From Casp-actino8 sp001510455 (GTDB taxonomy: Bacteria > Actinomycetota > Acidimicrobiia > Acidimicrobiales > Ilumatobacteraceae): a stretch of DNA of 64,000 nt. Location of the stretch: NCBI GenBank assembly GCA_027592035.1, contig JAQCIK010000001.1, positions 124,001 through 188,000 on the forward strand, in the 5' to 3' direction. The notes under the pieces were generated by a model that searched no databases, had not been told where the DNA came from, and was given only the letters and a program-made list of their open reading frames with translations. The translations under genes and the position numbers were made by a program. Every line of letters starts with the position of its first letter. Positions within the stretch are counted from its first letter, which is position 1. Shown here piece after piece: positions 33,563-42,592 of this stretch.

Positions 33563-35175
33563 CTCGTCGTCTCGCCGGATCCGTGATCGGCCTGGTGGTC
33601 GTCGTCTTGCTGGCCCTCCTGGGCAACGTGACGGCGGGTAACGAGATCGCACTCGGTCTCGATCTGCAAGGTGGAGTGTCGGTCACTCAGGAACCGGTCG
33701 GGGACTACAACTCCGAGAGTCTCGACGTGGCCGTCGAACGAATTCGCGAGCGAGTCGATGCACTCGGTGTGTCCGAACCCGAGATCATCCGCCAGGGAGA
33801 AGCCGTGGTGGTGAATCTCCCGGGCGTCGACAATCAGGACGAGGCGATCCGTCTCGTCCAGGTCACCGGTGCCGTCCTGCTTCGTCCGGTTCTGAGCGCG
33901 AGCCCCATCGCCCCGGGAACCGACCTCAACCCGCAACCAGAAGTGGATGACACGTCTCCCGAGACGACCGCCGCTCCTGGCCCGTCGCGCTCCGTCCCAC
34001 GTGCCACGACTCCCGACACGACATCTGAGCCGTCAGAAGGGGCGACCCCTGACGAGTCATCGGAGACGACGACCCCCGAGACAACCGTCGCTGACTCGCC
34101 GGACACCGACGGGGCGCCACCCGCCGATGCCGAGCCCGTGGTTCCCGACCCGGCCTCCGAATTCGCCGACGTGGCCGCCCAACCCATTTCGGGCGATCCC
34201 AACGACCCGACGGCCGCCGTCATCGTTCAGAACATCGACGGAACCGAGATCTACCAACTGGGTCCAGCCTTCGCGACCGGCGAGGTCTTCAACAGCGACG
34301 CCACGGCCGACATCATCCAGGGTGGTTGGGGAGTACGGGTCACTCTGAAGCGTGGTTCGTCCGGTGAAGACCTGTGGAACATCGGTGCCTCGCAGTGTTT
34401 CAGCGGAACCGGCTCGTGTCCGACGAGACGCATGGCCATCGTTCTCGACGGAGTCGTCCAGTCGGCCCCCACCGTCAACCAGCCGTCATTCAGTGGTGGA
34501 GTCGACATCACCGGCAATTTCAAGGAGTCGGAGGCCAAAGATCTCGCTCGGGTGCTGAAGAGCGGAGCGCTCCCGGTCCGACTCGAAGTGCAAGCCGTCC
34601 AGACCGTGTCTCCCACGTTGGGTGAGGACTCGCTCCGAGCCACGGTCGTCGCCGGTCTGATCGGTATCGCCCTCGTGCTGCTCTTCATGATTCTCTACTA
34701 CCGAACCCTCGCCGTCATCGTGGTGGGCGGCCTTCTCGTCTCGGCCGGAATTCTCTGGAACGTCATCACGTTCCTGTCGGCGACGAGTGGTCTCGCCCTC
34801 AGCCTGGCTGGGGCAGCCGGAATCATCGTGTCGGTCGGCATCACGATCGACTCCTACGTCGTCTTCTTCGAGAAGCTGAAGGACGAAGTCAAGGCCGGTC
34901 GCACCTTGCGGAATTCGGCCGAGCGCGGTTTCAAGTCGACATGGAGAACGATCGTCGCTGCCGACACGGTGTCCTTGCTGGCGGCGTTCACCCTCTGGTA
35001 CCTGACCGTCGGTTCCGTCCGAGGCTTCGCCTTCTTCCTCGGTCTCGCCACACTGACCGACTTGGTCGTCGCCTGGTTCTTCACTCGCCCCGCCATGATG
35101 CTCGTGGCTCGGAGCAGTCGTATCGGACAGCGGGGAGCGTTCGGCATCAAGACTCCGGCCGGAGGTACGTCATGA
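33559..35175 (+). CDS. secD: Protein translocase subunit SecD
   Basis: SecD uses the proton gradient to pull exported proteins off SecYEG. The 538-residue protein has an N-terminal helix, the P1 signature LGLDLQGGVSV, and five further helices at the C-terminus around GIALVLLFMILYYRTLAVIV. Residues about 121-219 form a Thr/Pro/Ser/Glu-rich, probably disordered insert within the extracytoplasmic domain, a trait of several actinobacterial SecD proteins. secF overlaps by four bases. Confidence 0.96.
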   Translation: MTRRLAGSVIGLVVVVLLALLGNVTAGNEIALGLDLQGGVSVTQEPVGDYNSESLDVAVERIRERVDALGVSEPEIIRQGEAVVVNLPGVDNQDEAIRLVQVTGAVLLRPVLSASPIAPGTDLNPQPEVDDTSPETTAAPGPSRSVPRATTPDTTSEPSEGATPDESSETTTPETTVADSPDTDGAPPADAEPVVPDPASEFADVAAQPISGDPNDPTAAVIVQNIDGTEIYQLGPAFATGEVFNSDATADIIQGGWGVRVTLKRGSSGEDLWNIGASQCFSGTGSCPTRRMAIVLDGVVQSAPTVNQPSFSGGVDITGNFKESEAKDLARVLKSGALPVRLEVQAVQTVSPTLGEDSLRATVVAGLIGIALVLLFMILYYRTLAVIVVGGLLVSAGILWNVITFLSATSGLALSLAGAAGIIVSVGITIDSYVVFFEKLKDEVKAGRTLRNSAERGFKSTWRTIVAADTVSLLAAFTLWYLTVGSVRGFAFFLGLATLTDLVVAWFFTRPAMMLVARSSRIGQRGAFGIKTPAGGTS

Positions 35176-36302
35176 CCACGAACGATCGCTCGTCGCTCGG
35201 TCGCCTGTTCCATGGTGAGACAGCCGTCGATTTCTACGGACGTCGTCGACGTGGTTTCACCCTGTCCTTGGTGCTACTCGTCCTGTCGGTGGTTTCACTG
35301 TTCGCCCGCGGCCTCGACCTCGGCCTCGACTTCGAAGGTGGTGTGGCATGGCAGGTGCCCGCAACCGCGACCATGGACGTCGACATCGCTCGCGAGGTAC
35401 TCAGTGAGAACGGCCTCGACCCCGCCAACGCCAAGATTCAAAAACTCTCCAACGCGAGTGAGGAGACCATTCGAATCCAGGTGGCCGATCAGCCAGCCGA
35501 TGTGACCGAGGCGGTCCAGAATGCTCTCTCGAGCACCGCTGGTGTCGAATCGGAAGACGTGTCGGTCACGTCCGTCAGTTCGTCATGGGGACGGGCGATC
35601 ACCGAGAAGGCCATCCGAGCGCTCGTGATCTTTCTCGTTCTCGTCACGATCTACATCTCGTGGCGCTTCGAATGGAGAATGGCCGTCGCAGCCATCGCGG
35701 CCATGGCACACGACGTGGTCATCAGTGTCGGTGTGTATTCGGTCCTTCAGTTCGAAGTCACCCCGGCCACCGTCGTCGCATTCCTCACCATCCTCGGGTA
35801 TTCGCTCTACGACACGATCGTGGTGTTCGACAAGGTCCAGGACAACGTCAAGCACTTCTCCGGAACTCGAGTCCCGATCGCCGACATCGTGAACGTCTCC
35901 ACCAATCAGGTGCTGATGCGTTCCATCAACACCAGTGTCTCCTCGTTGTTGCCGGTTCTTTCCCTCCTCATTCTCGGTTCCGGAGTCTTCGGAGCGGTCA
36001 CCCTTCGCGAGTTCGCCATCGCTCTGTTGGTCGGAATGCTCACGGGCGCCTATTCGTCGCTCATCGTCGCTACCCCGCTCGTGGCCCTCTTGAAGCGACG
36101 CGAAGCCAAATTCGCATCACTCGACGGAGCTCACAGCACCGGCGAGGCACTGCGGGCGATGGTCGTCTCCGGACTTCCCACAGGGGCAAGAGCGGCCCGG
36201 CGAGTCGAGGCAACCGAGGGCGTCCCCATTGCCGGGCGGTCCGAGACGGCGTCGGCCGTCCTGACTCATCCTCCTCGGCCACGCAAGAAGCGACGTCGGT
36301 AG
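35172..36302 (+). CDS. secF: Protein translocase subunit SecF
   Basis: SecF is the partner of SecD. The 376-residue protein has LDLGLDFEGGVAWQV after the first helix and the conserved WRFEWRMAVAAIAAMAHDV, then GYSLYDTIVVFDKVQDN and MRSINTSVSSLLPVL. The last 70 residues are a basic cytoplasmic tail. Its TAG stop codon is also the start of the candidate -10 of apt. Confidence 0.96.
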   Translation: MTTNDRSSLGRLFHGETAVDFYGRRRRGFTLSLVLLVLSVVSLFARGLDLGLDFEGGVAWQVPATATMDVDIAREVLSENGLDPANAKIQKLSNASEETIRIQVADQPADVTEAVQNALSSTAGVESEDVSVTSVSSSWGRAITEKAIRALVIFLVLVTIYISWRFEWRMAVAAIAAMAHDVVISVGVYSVLQFEVTPATVVAFLTILGYSLYDTIVVFDKVQDNVKHFSGTRVPIADIVNVSTNQVLMRSINTSVSSLLPVLSLLILGSGVFGAVTLREFAIALLVGMLTGAYSSLIVATPLVALLKRREAKFASLDGAHSTGEALRAMVVSGLPTGARAARRVEATEGVPIAGRSETASAVLTHPPRPRKKRRR

Positions 36303-36305
36303 TCT
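36300..36305 (+). promoter_or_regulatory. -10 hexamer overlapping the secF stop codon
   Basis: TAGTCT begins with the secF stop codon and ends six bases before ATG 36312 of apt, matching the leaderless pattern. Confidence 0.5.
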
Positions 36306-36311
36306 GGTCTC

Positions 36312-36833
36312 ATGAGCGTCGAATCGTTGCCGAATTTCATTCGGGCGATTCCCGACTACCCGAAGCCGGGAGTCACGTTTCGTGACATCACACCGCTTCT
36401 CGGAGATGGGGGAGCGCTTGCTCTCGCCACCGCGTCGCTGACCGAGCGCTTCTCCGACGTCCACATCGATCGAGTGATCGGCATCGAAGCACGTGGCTTC
36501 ATCCTCGGAGCACCGATCGCCGTGTCTCTCTCGGCCGGATTCGTGCCGGTGCGAAAGGCCGGCAAACTCCCGTGGGCCGTGGTGCGCGAGGAATACGAGC
36601 TCGAATACGGCACCGACAAACTCGAAGTTCATCGGGACGCGATTCACCCGGGGGAACGCATCCTCGTCGTCGACGACGTCCTGGCCACCGGCGGCACTGC
36701 GGCGGCGACCTGTCGTCTTGTCGAAACTCTCGGCGGCGATGTGGTGGGCATCGGCGTCCTTCTCGAACTGAACGCCCTGGGTGGTCGAGCCCGTCTCGGC
36801 TCCCATCGGATCGAATCCCTTCTGACGTACTGA
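36312..36833 (+). CDS. apt: Adenine phosphoribosyltransferase
   Basis: Apt salvages adenine to AMP with PRPP. The 173-residue protein has IPDYPKPGVTFRDITPLL, EARGFILGAPIA, VRKAGKLPW, and the PRPP-binding loop ILVVDDVLATGGTAAAT. It sits between secF and rel, the same order as in mycobacteria (Rv2586c-Rv2583c). rel starts two bases after its stop. Confidence 0.96.
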   Translation: MSVESLPNFIRAIPDYPKPGVTFRDITPLLGDGGALALATASLTERFSDVHIDRVIGIEARGFILGAPIAVSLSAGFVPVRKAGKLPWAVVREEYELEYGTDKLEVHRDAIHPGERILVVDDVLATGGTAAATCRLVETLGGDVVGIGVLLELNALGGRARLGSHRIESLLTY

Positions 36834-36835
36834 CC

Positions 36836-39037
36836 ATGTCCACCGTCACCCGACTCATTCCCTGGCGTCGGCAACACGGGCCGATCGACGACCATGTGAC
36901 ACCGATCCTCACGTCGTATCGCCGTCGGCACCCGAAGGAATCCGGCAGTGCGATGGTCAAGGCGTTCGACGTCGCCCGTCTCGCGCACGCCGACCAGACC
37001 CGTCGGAGCGGGGAGAGCTACATCAGTCACCCGATCGCCGTGGCCAAGATCGTGGCCGACATCGGCCTCGACGAGACGACGATCGTCGCTGCTCTCCTTC
37101 ACGACGCCGTCGAAGACACCGAGATCACCATTGCCGACGTCGAGCGAGAGTTCGGAGCCGAAGTCGCAGCGATCGTCGATGGAGTCACCAAACTCGAGCG
37201 AATTCAATTCGACTCCAAGGAGGCCCAACAGGCCGCAACCATGCGCAAGATGCTCGTGGCCATGGCCAAGGACCTGCGAGTCCTGATCATCAAGTTGGCC
37301 GACCGACTCCACAACATGCGCACCATTGCGGCCATGCCGGTCGACAAGCAGCGCCGTATCGCCAACGAGACACTCGAGATCTACGCGCCCCTTGCTCACC
37401 GTCTCGGCATGCAGGGCCTCAAGCAACAGCTCGAGGATCTGTCGTTCGCGTCGCTCTACCCGAAGCGCTACGCCGAACTCGATCATCTCGTGACGAGTCG
37501 AAGCCCGGAACGGGACCTCTACCTCGCGCGAGCCATGGCCGACGTGCGATCGAAGCTGGCCGATCTCAACATCTCGGCCGATGTCACCGGCCGCGGCAAA
37601 CACCTCTGGAGCATCTACGAGAAGATGATCCAGCGCGGTAAGGACTTCGACGAGATCTTCGACCTCGTGGCGGTCAGAGTCGTCGTCGACTCCGTCAAGG
37701 ACTGTTACGCCGCTCTCGGATGCATCCATGGTCATTGGCGTCCCGTCGTGGGTCGATTCAAGGACTACGTGGCCATGCCGAAGTTCAATCTCTACCAGAG
37801 TCTCCACACCACCGTGATCGGACCCGACGGCAAACCGCTCGAGATCCAGATCCGGACTCGTGAGATGCACCAGCGAGCCGAGTGGGGAGTGGCCGCCCAT
37901 TGGGCGTACAAGGCGGGGGGCGAGACACCGGACATCGACTGGCTGAACCGAATCATCGACTGGCAGAGCGATGTGGCCGATCCGACTCAGTTCATGGAAA
38001 ACCTGAAGACCGACCTCGATCAGGACGAGATCTTCGTTTTCACTCCGAAGGGCCGAGTCATCGCCCTTCCCCCCGAGTCCTGTCCCGTCGATTTCGCTTA
38101 CTCGGTCCACACCGAGATCGGTAACGCCTGCATCGGTGCTCGCGTCAACGGCCGTCTCGTTCCTCTCGACCATCGCCTGCGGTCCGGCGACACCTGCGAG
38201 ATCTTCACGTCCAAGGTCGACACCGCGAGCCCGTCGAAGGAGTGGGTCGATTTCGTGGCGACACCACGCGCCCGCAACAAGATCAAACAGTGGTTCTCGC
38301 GAGAGCGGCAAGAGGACGCGATCGAGAACGGCCGCGAGGAGTTGACCCGCGAGCTACGAACCAACCGCCTTCCCGCCAACCAGGTGCTCGCCAGTCGGCA
38401 CGTGGTCGACGAAGCGTTGGCGAGTGGTCTGGTCGACGCCGAAGCGTTGTTCGCCGCCATCGGAGAAGGTCATCTCGGAGCGAGCACCATCGCCCAGAAG
38501 ATCGCCGTTCGCTTCCGGACCGATCCGGATTCCGCCATGACGATGTCCGTCCTGCATCCGAACGAGCTCCACCGTTCCGGTTCTCGCAACGGCGTCCATG
38601 TCGAAGGTTTCGACGACACGGTGGTTCGACTCTCCAAGTGTTGCACCCCGGTACCCGGAGACGAGATCATCGGCTTTCTCACACGGGGTCGTGGTGTCAG
38701 TGTTCACCGATCCGACTGTTCGAATGCCGAATCATTGGCCGCTGATCAAGCGGCCCGAATCGTCGACGTCGAATGGGACGGATCTTCGGCCGAAACGGTC
38801 TTTCGTGCCGCGGTCGAAGTCATGGCCCTCGATCGCTCGCGACTCTTGCGCGATGTCGCCAACGCCCTCTCGGAACAACACGTGAACATCGTCGCCTGCA
38901 GTACACACACCGGAAACGATCGAATCGCCAAGATGCGGTTCGAGTTCGAGCTGGCCGACGCCGGCCATCTCGAGAGTGTTATCCGAACCATCAAGCGGAT
39001 CGATGGCGTCTACGACGCCTCCCGAATCCTGAATTGA
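36836..39037 (+). CDS. rel: Bifunctional (p)ppGpp synthetase/hydrolase Rel
   Basis: Rel makes and degrades the stringent alarmone. The 733-residue protein has an intact HD hydrolase domain (SYISHPIAVAKI, ALLHDAVEDTEIT), the synthetase domain (RGKHLWSIYEKM, DFDEIFDLVAVRVV, the YQSLHTTVIGPDG loop), a TGS domain (IFVFTPKGRVIALP), and a C-terminal ACT domain. ATG 36836 is used. An open frame extends upstream across apt but is not coding. It probably shares a transcript with apt. Confidence 0.96.
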   Translation: MSTVTRLIPWRRQHGPIDDHVTPILTSYRRRHPKESGSAMVKAFDVARLAHADQTRRSGESYISHPIAVAKIVADIGLDETTIVAALLHDAVEDTEITIADVEREFGAEVAAIVDGVTKLERIQFDSKEAQQAATMRKMLVAMAKDLRVLIIKLADRLHNMRTIAAMPVDKQRRIANETLEIYAPLAHRLGMQGLKQQLEDLSFASLYPKRYAELDHLVTSRSPERDLYLARAMADVRSKLADLNISADVTGRGKHLWSIYEKMIQRGKDFDEIFDLVAVRVVVDSVKDCYAALGCIHGHWRPVVGRFKDYVAMPKFNLYQSLHTTVIGPDGKPLEIQIRTREMHQRAEWGVAAHWAYKAGGETPDIDWLNRIIDWQSDVADPTQFMENLKTDLDQDEIFVFTPKGRVIALPPESCPVDFAYSVHTEIGNACIGARVNGRLVPLDHRLRSGDTCEIFTSKVDTASPSKEWVDFVATPRARNKIKQWFSRERQEDAIENGREELTRELRTNRLPANQVLASRHVVDEALASGLVDAEALFAAIGEGHLGASTIAQKIAVRFRTDPDSAMTMSVLHPNELHRSGSRNGVHVEGFDDTVVRLSKCCTPVPGDEIIGFLTRGRGVSVHRSDCSNAESLAADQAARIVDVEWDGSSAETVFRAAVEVMALDRSRLLRDVANALSEQHVNIVACSTHTGNDRIAKMRFEFELADAGHLESVIRTIKRIDGVYDASRILN

Positions 39038-39084
39038 CCCGAATCCCAGCCGAACCAGCGACCGACCGAACCGAGTCACTCGGG

Positions 39085-39090
39085 TAGCCT
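39085..39090 (+). promoter_or_regulatory. Leaderless -10 hexamer for hisS
   Basis: TAGCCT ends eight bases before GTG 39099. Its last base is the first base of a possible TTG start at 39090, which argues for GTG 39099 as the real start. Confidence 0.55.
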
Positions 39091-39098
39091 TGCCCATC

Positions 39099-40376
39099 GT
39101 GCCGGAGTTCCAGACCAGCCCAGGTATGCGCGACGTGATGGCGCCCGAGTCGGGCCGTTGGCGCCGATTCGTTCAGGTCTTCGCCGAGACCGTCGAAGCG
39201 GCTGGTTACGGCCAGATCATTCCGCCACTTCTCGAGGACATCGGTGTCTTCACGCGGGTCGGAGAGGCGACCGACGTGGTCACCAAGGAGATGTACGACT
39301 TCGTCGACAAGGGAGAGCGCCACGTCGCCCTCCGTCCCGAACAGACCGCCAGTGTCTGCCGAGCCTTCGTCCAACACCGGCCGACTCTGCCCTGGAAGAC
39401 CTGGTACACCGGGCCCAATTTCCGCTACGAGAAGCCGCAGCGGGGCCGTTACCGGCAATTCGATCAAGTCGGAATCGAGGTGCTCGGCGTCAACGATCCC
39501 GATCTCGACGTCGAAGTGATCGCCTTGGGTTGGGAATTCTTCGTGGCTCTCGGCCTGAAACGTGTCGAGGTGAAACTGAACAGCCTTGGTGAACCGGCCG
39601 ATCGACTTCGCTACACCGAGGCTCTGGCTCTTCATTTCGAAGCCCATCGGACCGAGCTGTCCGACGAGGCACGCAACACTCTCTCCCGAAACCCTCTACG
39701 TGTCCTCGACTCGAAGCGAACCGAAGACGGACCGATCATTGCCGCCGCTCCACGTATCGACGACTTCTACAGTGATGTCGCCGCTTCACACTTCGAACGA
39801 GTGCAGGCCGGCCTCGACGCTCTCGGTGTTCCGTTCGTTCGCGACGAACGTCTCGTCCGTGGTCTCGACTACTACCGACACACCACCTTCGAATACGCCG
39901 GTGGAACTCTCGATTCGGCTCAGAACGCTCTCGGCGGCGGCGGGCGCTACGACGGACTCGTCGAGGACCTGGGTGGACCGCCCACACCCGGAATCGGCTT
40001 CGCGCTCGGACTGGATCGAACCTTGATCGCCTGCGACGACGAACAAGTGTTCTCGGCCGTTCCCACTCAACTCGATGCCTTCGTTGTCGACACCACCGGG
40101 GGACGCGAGGCCTTGATGATCACCGACTCACTCCGACGTTCGGGGCTCTCGGCCGATCGTGCCTTCGAAGGTCGCAGTATGAAGAGCCAGATGAAAGCCG
40201 CCGACCGAAGCGGCGCCCGTTTCGCCGTCATCGTCGGTGCCGATGAGATCGCGAACGCCGTCGTCCTCGTTCGCGATCTTCGTCACGACTCCGAGCAAGT
40301 CCTCGTTCCCCGTCCCGATGTCGATCGTCACCTTCTCGATCGACTTTCCTCCCCTCGATCAAAGGATCAACCATGA
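39099..40376 (+). CDS. hisS: Histidyl-tRNA synthetase
   Basis: Class II synthetase of 425 residues. It has GMRDVMAPES, motif 2 in PWKTWYTGPNFRYEKPQRGR with RQFDQVGIEVLG following, the histidine-specific LVRGLDYYRHTTFE, and motif 3 in TPGIGFALGLDR. The C-terminal anticodon-binding domain is complete. GTG 39099 is chosen because of the upstream hexamer; TTG 39090 is the alternative. Its 3' end overlaps aspS as ATGA. Confidence 0.95.
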   Translation: MPEFQTSPGMRDVMAPESGRWRRFVQVFAETVEAAGYGQIIPPLLEDIGVFTRVGEATDVVTKEMYDFVDKGERHVALRPEQTASVCRAFVQHRPTLPWKTWYTGPNFRYEKPQRGRYRQFDQVGIEVLGVNDPDLDVEVIALGWEFFVALGLKRVEVKLNSLGEPADRLRYTEALALHFEAHRTELSDEARNTLSRNPLRVLDSKRTEDGPIIAAAPRIDDFYSDVAASHFERVQAGLDALGVPFVRDERLVRGLDYYRHTTFEYAGGTLDSAQNALGGGGRYDGLVEDLGGPPTPGIGFALGLDRTLIACDDEQVFSAVPTQLDAFVVDTTGGREALMITDSLRRSGLSADRAFEGRSMKSQMKAADRSGARFAVIVGADEIANAVVLVRDLRHDSEQVLVPRPDVDRHLLDRLSSPRSKDQP

Positions 40377-42136
40377 GTGTCGACCCGTCCCGCACCTCCC
40401 TACGCACGATGATGTGCGGTGAAGTGCGTCCGTCTCATGTCGGCCAGACCGTTTCGTTGTGCGGCTGGGTGGCCAAACGCCGAGAGCACGGCGACAAGCT
40501 CGCCTTCGTCGACGTCCGAGACCACAGCGGCGTCATACAGTGCGTGATCGACGATGGAGTCGACGTCCGCAGTGAGTACGTCGTCCGGGTCACCGGCGTG
40601 GTTCGGGCCCGCCCCGAGGGAACCGTCAACGACAACCTGGCGACCGGACAAGTGGAAGTCGGGGAGTGCCGGGTCGAAGTACTGCGGTCCGCCGAGACGC
40701 CGCCGTTTCCGATCGATGCCCGAGCCGACGACGTCGACGAGAACGTTCGCCTTCAGTATCGCTATCTCGACCTTCGTCGTGAGCGTATGCAGAAGAACCT
40801 TCGCGTCCGGGCAGCGGTCAATTCGGCAGTGCGACGGAGCATGGAAGCCCAGGGGTTCGTCGAAGTCGAGACACCGATGCTCGTTCCGTCCACACCGGAA
40901 GGAGCGCGCGAATTCCTGGTTCCGTCTCGTAAGGAGCCCGGCTCCTTCTACGCCCTCCCACAGAGTCCTCAGCTCTTCAAGCAACTCCTCATGGTCGCCG
41001 GTGTCGATCGCTACTACCAGATCGCCCGTTGTCTGCGTGACGAGGACCTTCGTGCCGATCGCCAGTACGAATTCATGCAACTCGATGCCGAGATGAGTTT
41101 CGTCACTCAAGACGACGTCTTGGAGGCCATCGGTTCGGCAGTCATCGCCGCCGCCGAGGCCGTCACCGGCGTCCGTCCCGAAGCCATCGAGCGCATCACG
41201 TGGCGGGAGGCCATGGACCGTTTCGGAGTCGACAAGCCCGACCTGCGCTTCGGTATGGAACTCGTCGAACTCACGAACGTGTTCGTGTCGACCGAGTTCA
41301 AGGCCTTCCAGGGCGTCTCATCCATCAAGGGCATCAACGTGCCGGGGCGCGCCGAAGAGTTCGGCCGGAACAAACTCGATGGTCTCACCGATCGAGCCAA
41401 GAAACTCGGGGCGAAGGGTCTCGTGTGGTTGAAGGTGGGTGCCGACGGCTCACTCGAGAGCCCGGTGGCCAAATTCCTCTCACCTGACGAATCGGCCGCC
41501 CTCGTCGCCGCTCTTTCCGCCCGACCCGGTGACCTCCTTTTGGTCGTGGCCGACGAGTGGATGACCACGTGCGAAGTTCTCGGTCAGCTCCGCAACGATC
41601 TCGGTCGTCCGCCCGTCCACGAAGGGCCGTACCGTTACGTGTGGGTCGTTGAGTTTCCGCTGTTCGTCGGGGTCGACAAGGAGTCGGGTCGACCCAAGCC
41701 CGGTCATCATCCCTTCTGCATGCCGCACCCCGATGATCTCGATCGTCTCTCGACCGATCCACTGTCGGTGCGCGCTCTTGCCTACGACCTCGTGCTGAAC
41801 GGTTGGGAACTCGGCTCCGGATCGATTCGAATCCATGAACCCGAACTCCAACGTCAGGTGTTCACGGCTCTCGGCATCAGCGAGGAGGAAGCCAACCGCA
41901 AATTCGGTTTCTTCCTCAAACCCTTCACGTACGGTGCGCCTCCGCACGGCGGTTTCGCATTCGGTCTCGATCGCCTGGTCGCCATCTTGGCCGGCGAGGA
42001 CAACATCCGCGAGGTGATCGCTTTTCCGAAGACGCAGAGCGGTCAGGATCCCATGACCGACGCTCCCAACCCGGCCGAGCCTCGGCAACTCGAAGAACTC
42101 GGCATCCGCGTCCTCCCACCGGTGGTCGCAGGCTGA
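40373..42136 (+). CDS. aspS: Aspartyl-tRNA synthetase
   Basis: Full-length bacterial-type AspRS of 587 residues. It has the N-terminal OB-fold (VSLCGWVAKRREHGDKLAFVD, in two parts), motif 1 and 2 regions (VETPMLVPSTPEGAREFLVP and YYQIARCLRDEDLRADRQ), the bacterial GAD insertion, and motif 3 in APPHGGFAFGLDRLVAIL. Whether it also charges tRNA-Asn cannot be judged from the sequence. It is coupled to hisS, and a Nudix gene follows three bases after the stop. Confidence 0.96.
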   Translation: MSVDPSRTSLRTMMCGEVRPSHVGQTVSLCGWVAKRREHGDKLAFVDVRDHSGVIQCVIDDGVDVRSEYVVRVTGVVRARPEGTVNDNLATGQVEVGECRVEVLRSAETPPFPIDARADDVDENVRLQYRYLDLRRERMQKNLRVRAAVNSAVRRSMEAQGFVEVETPMLVPSTPEGAREFLVPSRKEPGSFYALPQSPQLFKQLLMVAGVDRYYQIARCLRDEDLRADRQYEFMQLDAEMSFVTQDDVLEAIGSAVIAAAEAVTGVRPEAIERITWREAMDRFGVDKPDLRFGMELVELTNVFVSTEFKAFQGVSSIKGINVPGRAEEFGRNKLDGLTDRAKKLGAKGLVWLKVGADGSLESPVAKFLSPDESAALVAALSARPGDLLLVVADEWMTTCEVLGQLRNDLGRPPVHEGPYRYVWVVEFPLFVGVDKESGRPKPGHHPFCMPHPDDLDRLSTDPLSVRALAYDLVLNGWELGSGSIRIHEPELQRQVFTALGISEEEANRKFGFFLKPFTYGAPPHGGFAFGLDRLVAILAGEDNIREVIAFPKTQSGQDPMTDAPNPAEPRQLEELGIRVLPPVVAG

Positions 42137-42139
42137 TCG

Positions 42140-42592
42140 ATGGCCACCCAGTCGTTCCGAGCCGGTGTCGTGATGATCGTGCGACGCGAGGACGGACGAG
42201 TGCTGGCCGGTGAACGCGTCGATACCCCCGGTTCGTGGCAACTACCACAGGGTGGTCTCGACGCAGGCGAAAGTCCTCTCGACGCCGCGTGGCGCGAGCT
42301 CGAGGAAGAAACCGGCCTCTCATCGACGGCGGTGCGACTGGTCAGCGAATTGCCGGAGTGGATCGCTTACGAATGGCCCGACGGACTCGATGTCGCCAAG
42401 TTCGGGAAGGCGGTGCGAGGACAGGTCCAGAGGTGGTTCCTCTTCGGCGTCGTCGACGACGCCTTCGTGCCGACCGTCGACGGTCGCGAGTTCCGTGATT
42501 GGACCTGGATGGATCCCCATCAACTGATCGAGACCGTCATCTCCTGGCGGCGAGAGGCGTACCAGCGCGCCTTTTCGCGACTTCTGCCGTGA
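42140..42592 (+). CDS. RppH-type Nudix hydrolase
   Basis: The 150-residue protein has a perfect Nudix box, GGLDAGESPLDAAWRELEEE followed by TGL. It also has the RppH-type marks SWQLPQGGLD and GQVQRWFLF. RppH removes pyrophosphate from mRNA 5' ends, and related enzymes split dinucleoside polyphosphates. RppH-like Nudix proteins are best known from proteobacteria and plants, so the RNA role here is a suggestion. It sits in an aspS-nudix-rarA unit and overlaps rarA by four bases. Confidence 0.82.
   Translation: MATQSFRAGVVMIVRREDGRVLAGERVDTPGSWQLPQGGLDAGESPLDAAWRELEEETGLSSTAVRLVSELPEWIAYEWPDGLDVAKFGKAVRGQVQRWFLFGVVDDAFVPTVDGREFRDWTWMDPHQLIETVISWRREAYQRAFSRLLP

Noticed and set aside
33921..34215. 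Thr/Pro/Ser-rich stretch in secD as a possible repeat insertion or frameshift
   Set aside because: The frame is continuous, the composition matches disordered inserts seen in other actinobacterial SecD proteins, and the flanking domains are intact.
36644..38311. Reverse-strand open frame of 555 codons opposite apt and rel
   Set aside because: It runs antisense to a complete Rel protein, with no start context or motif.
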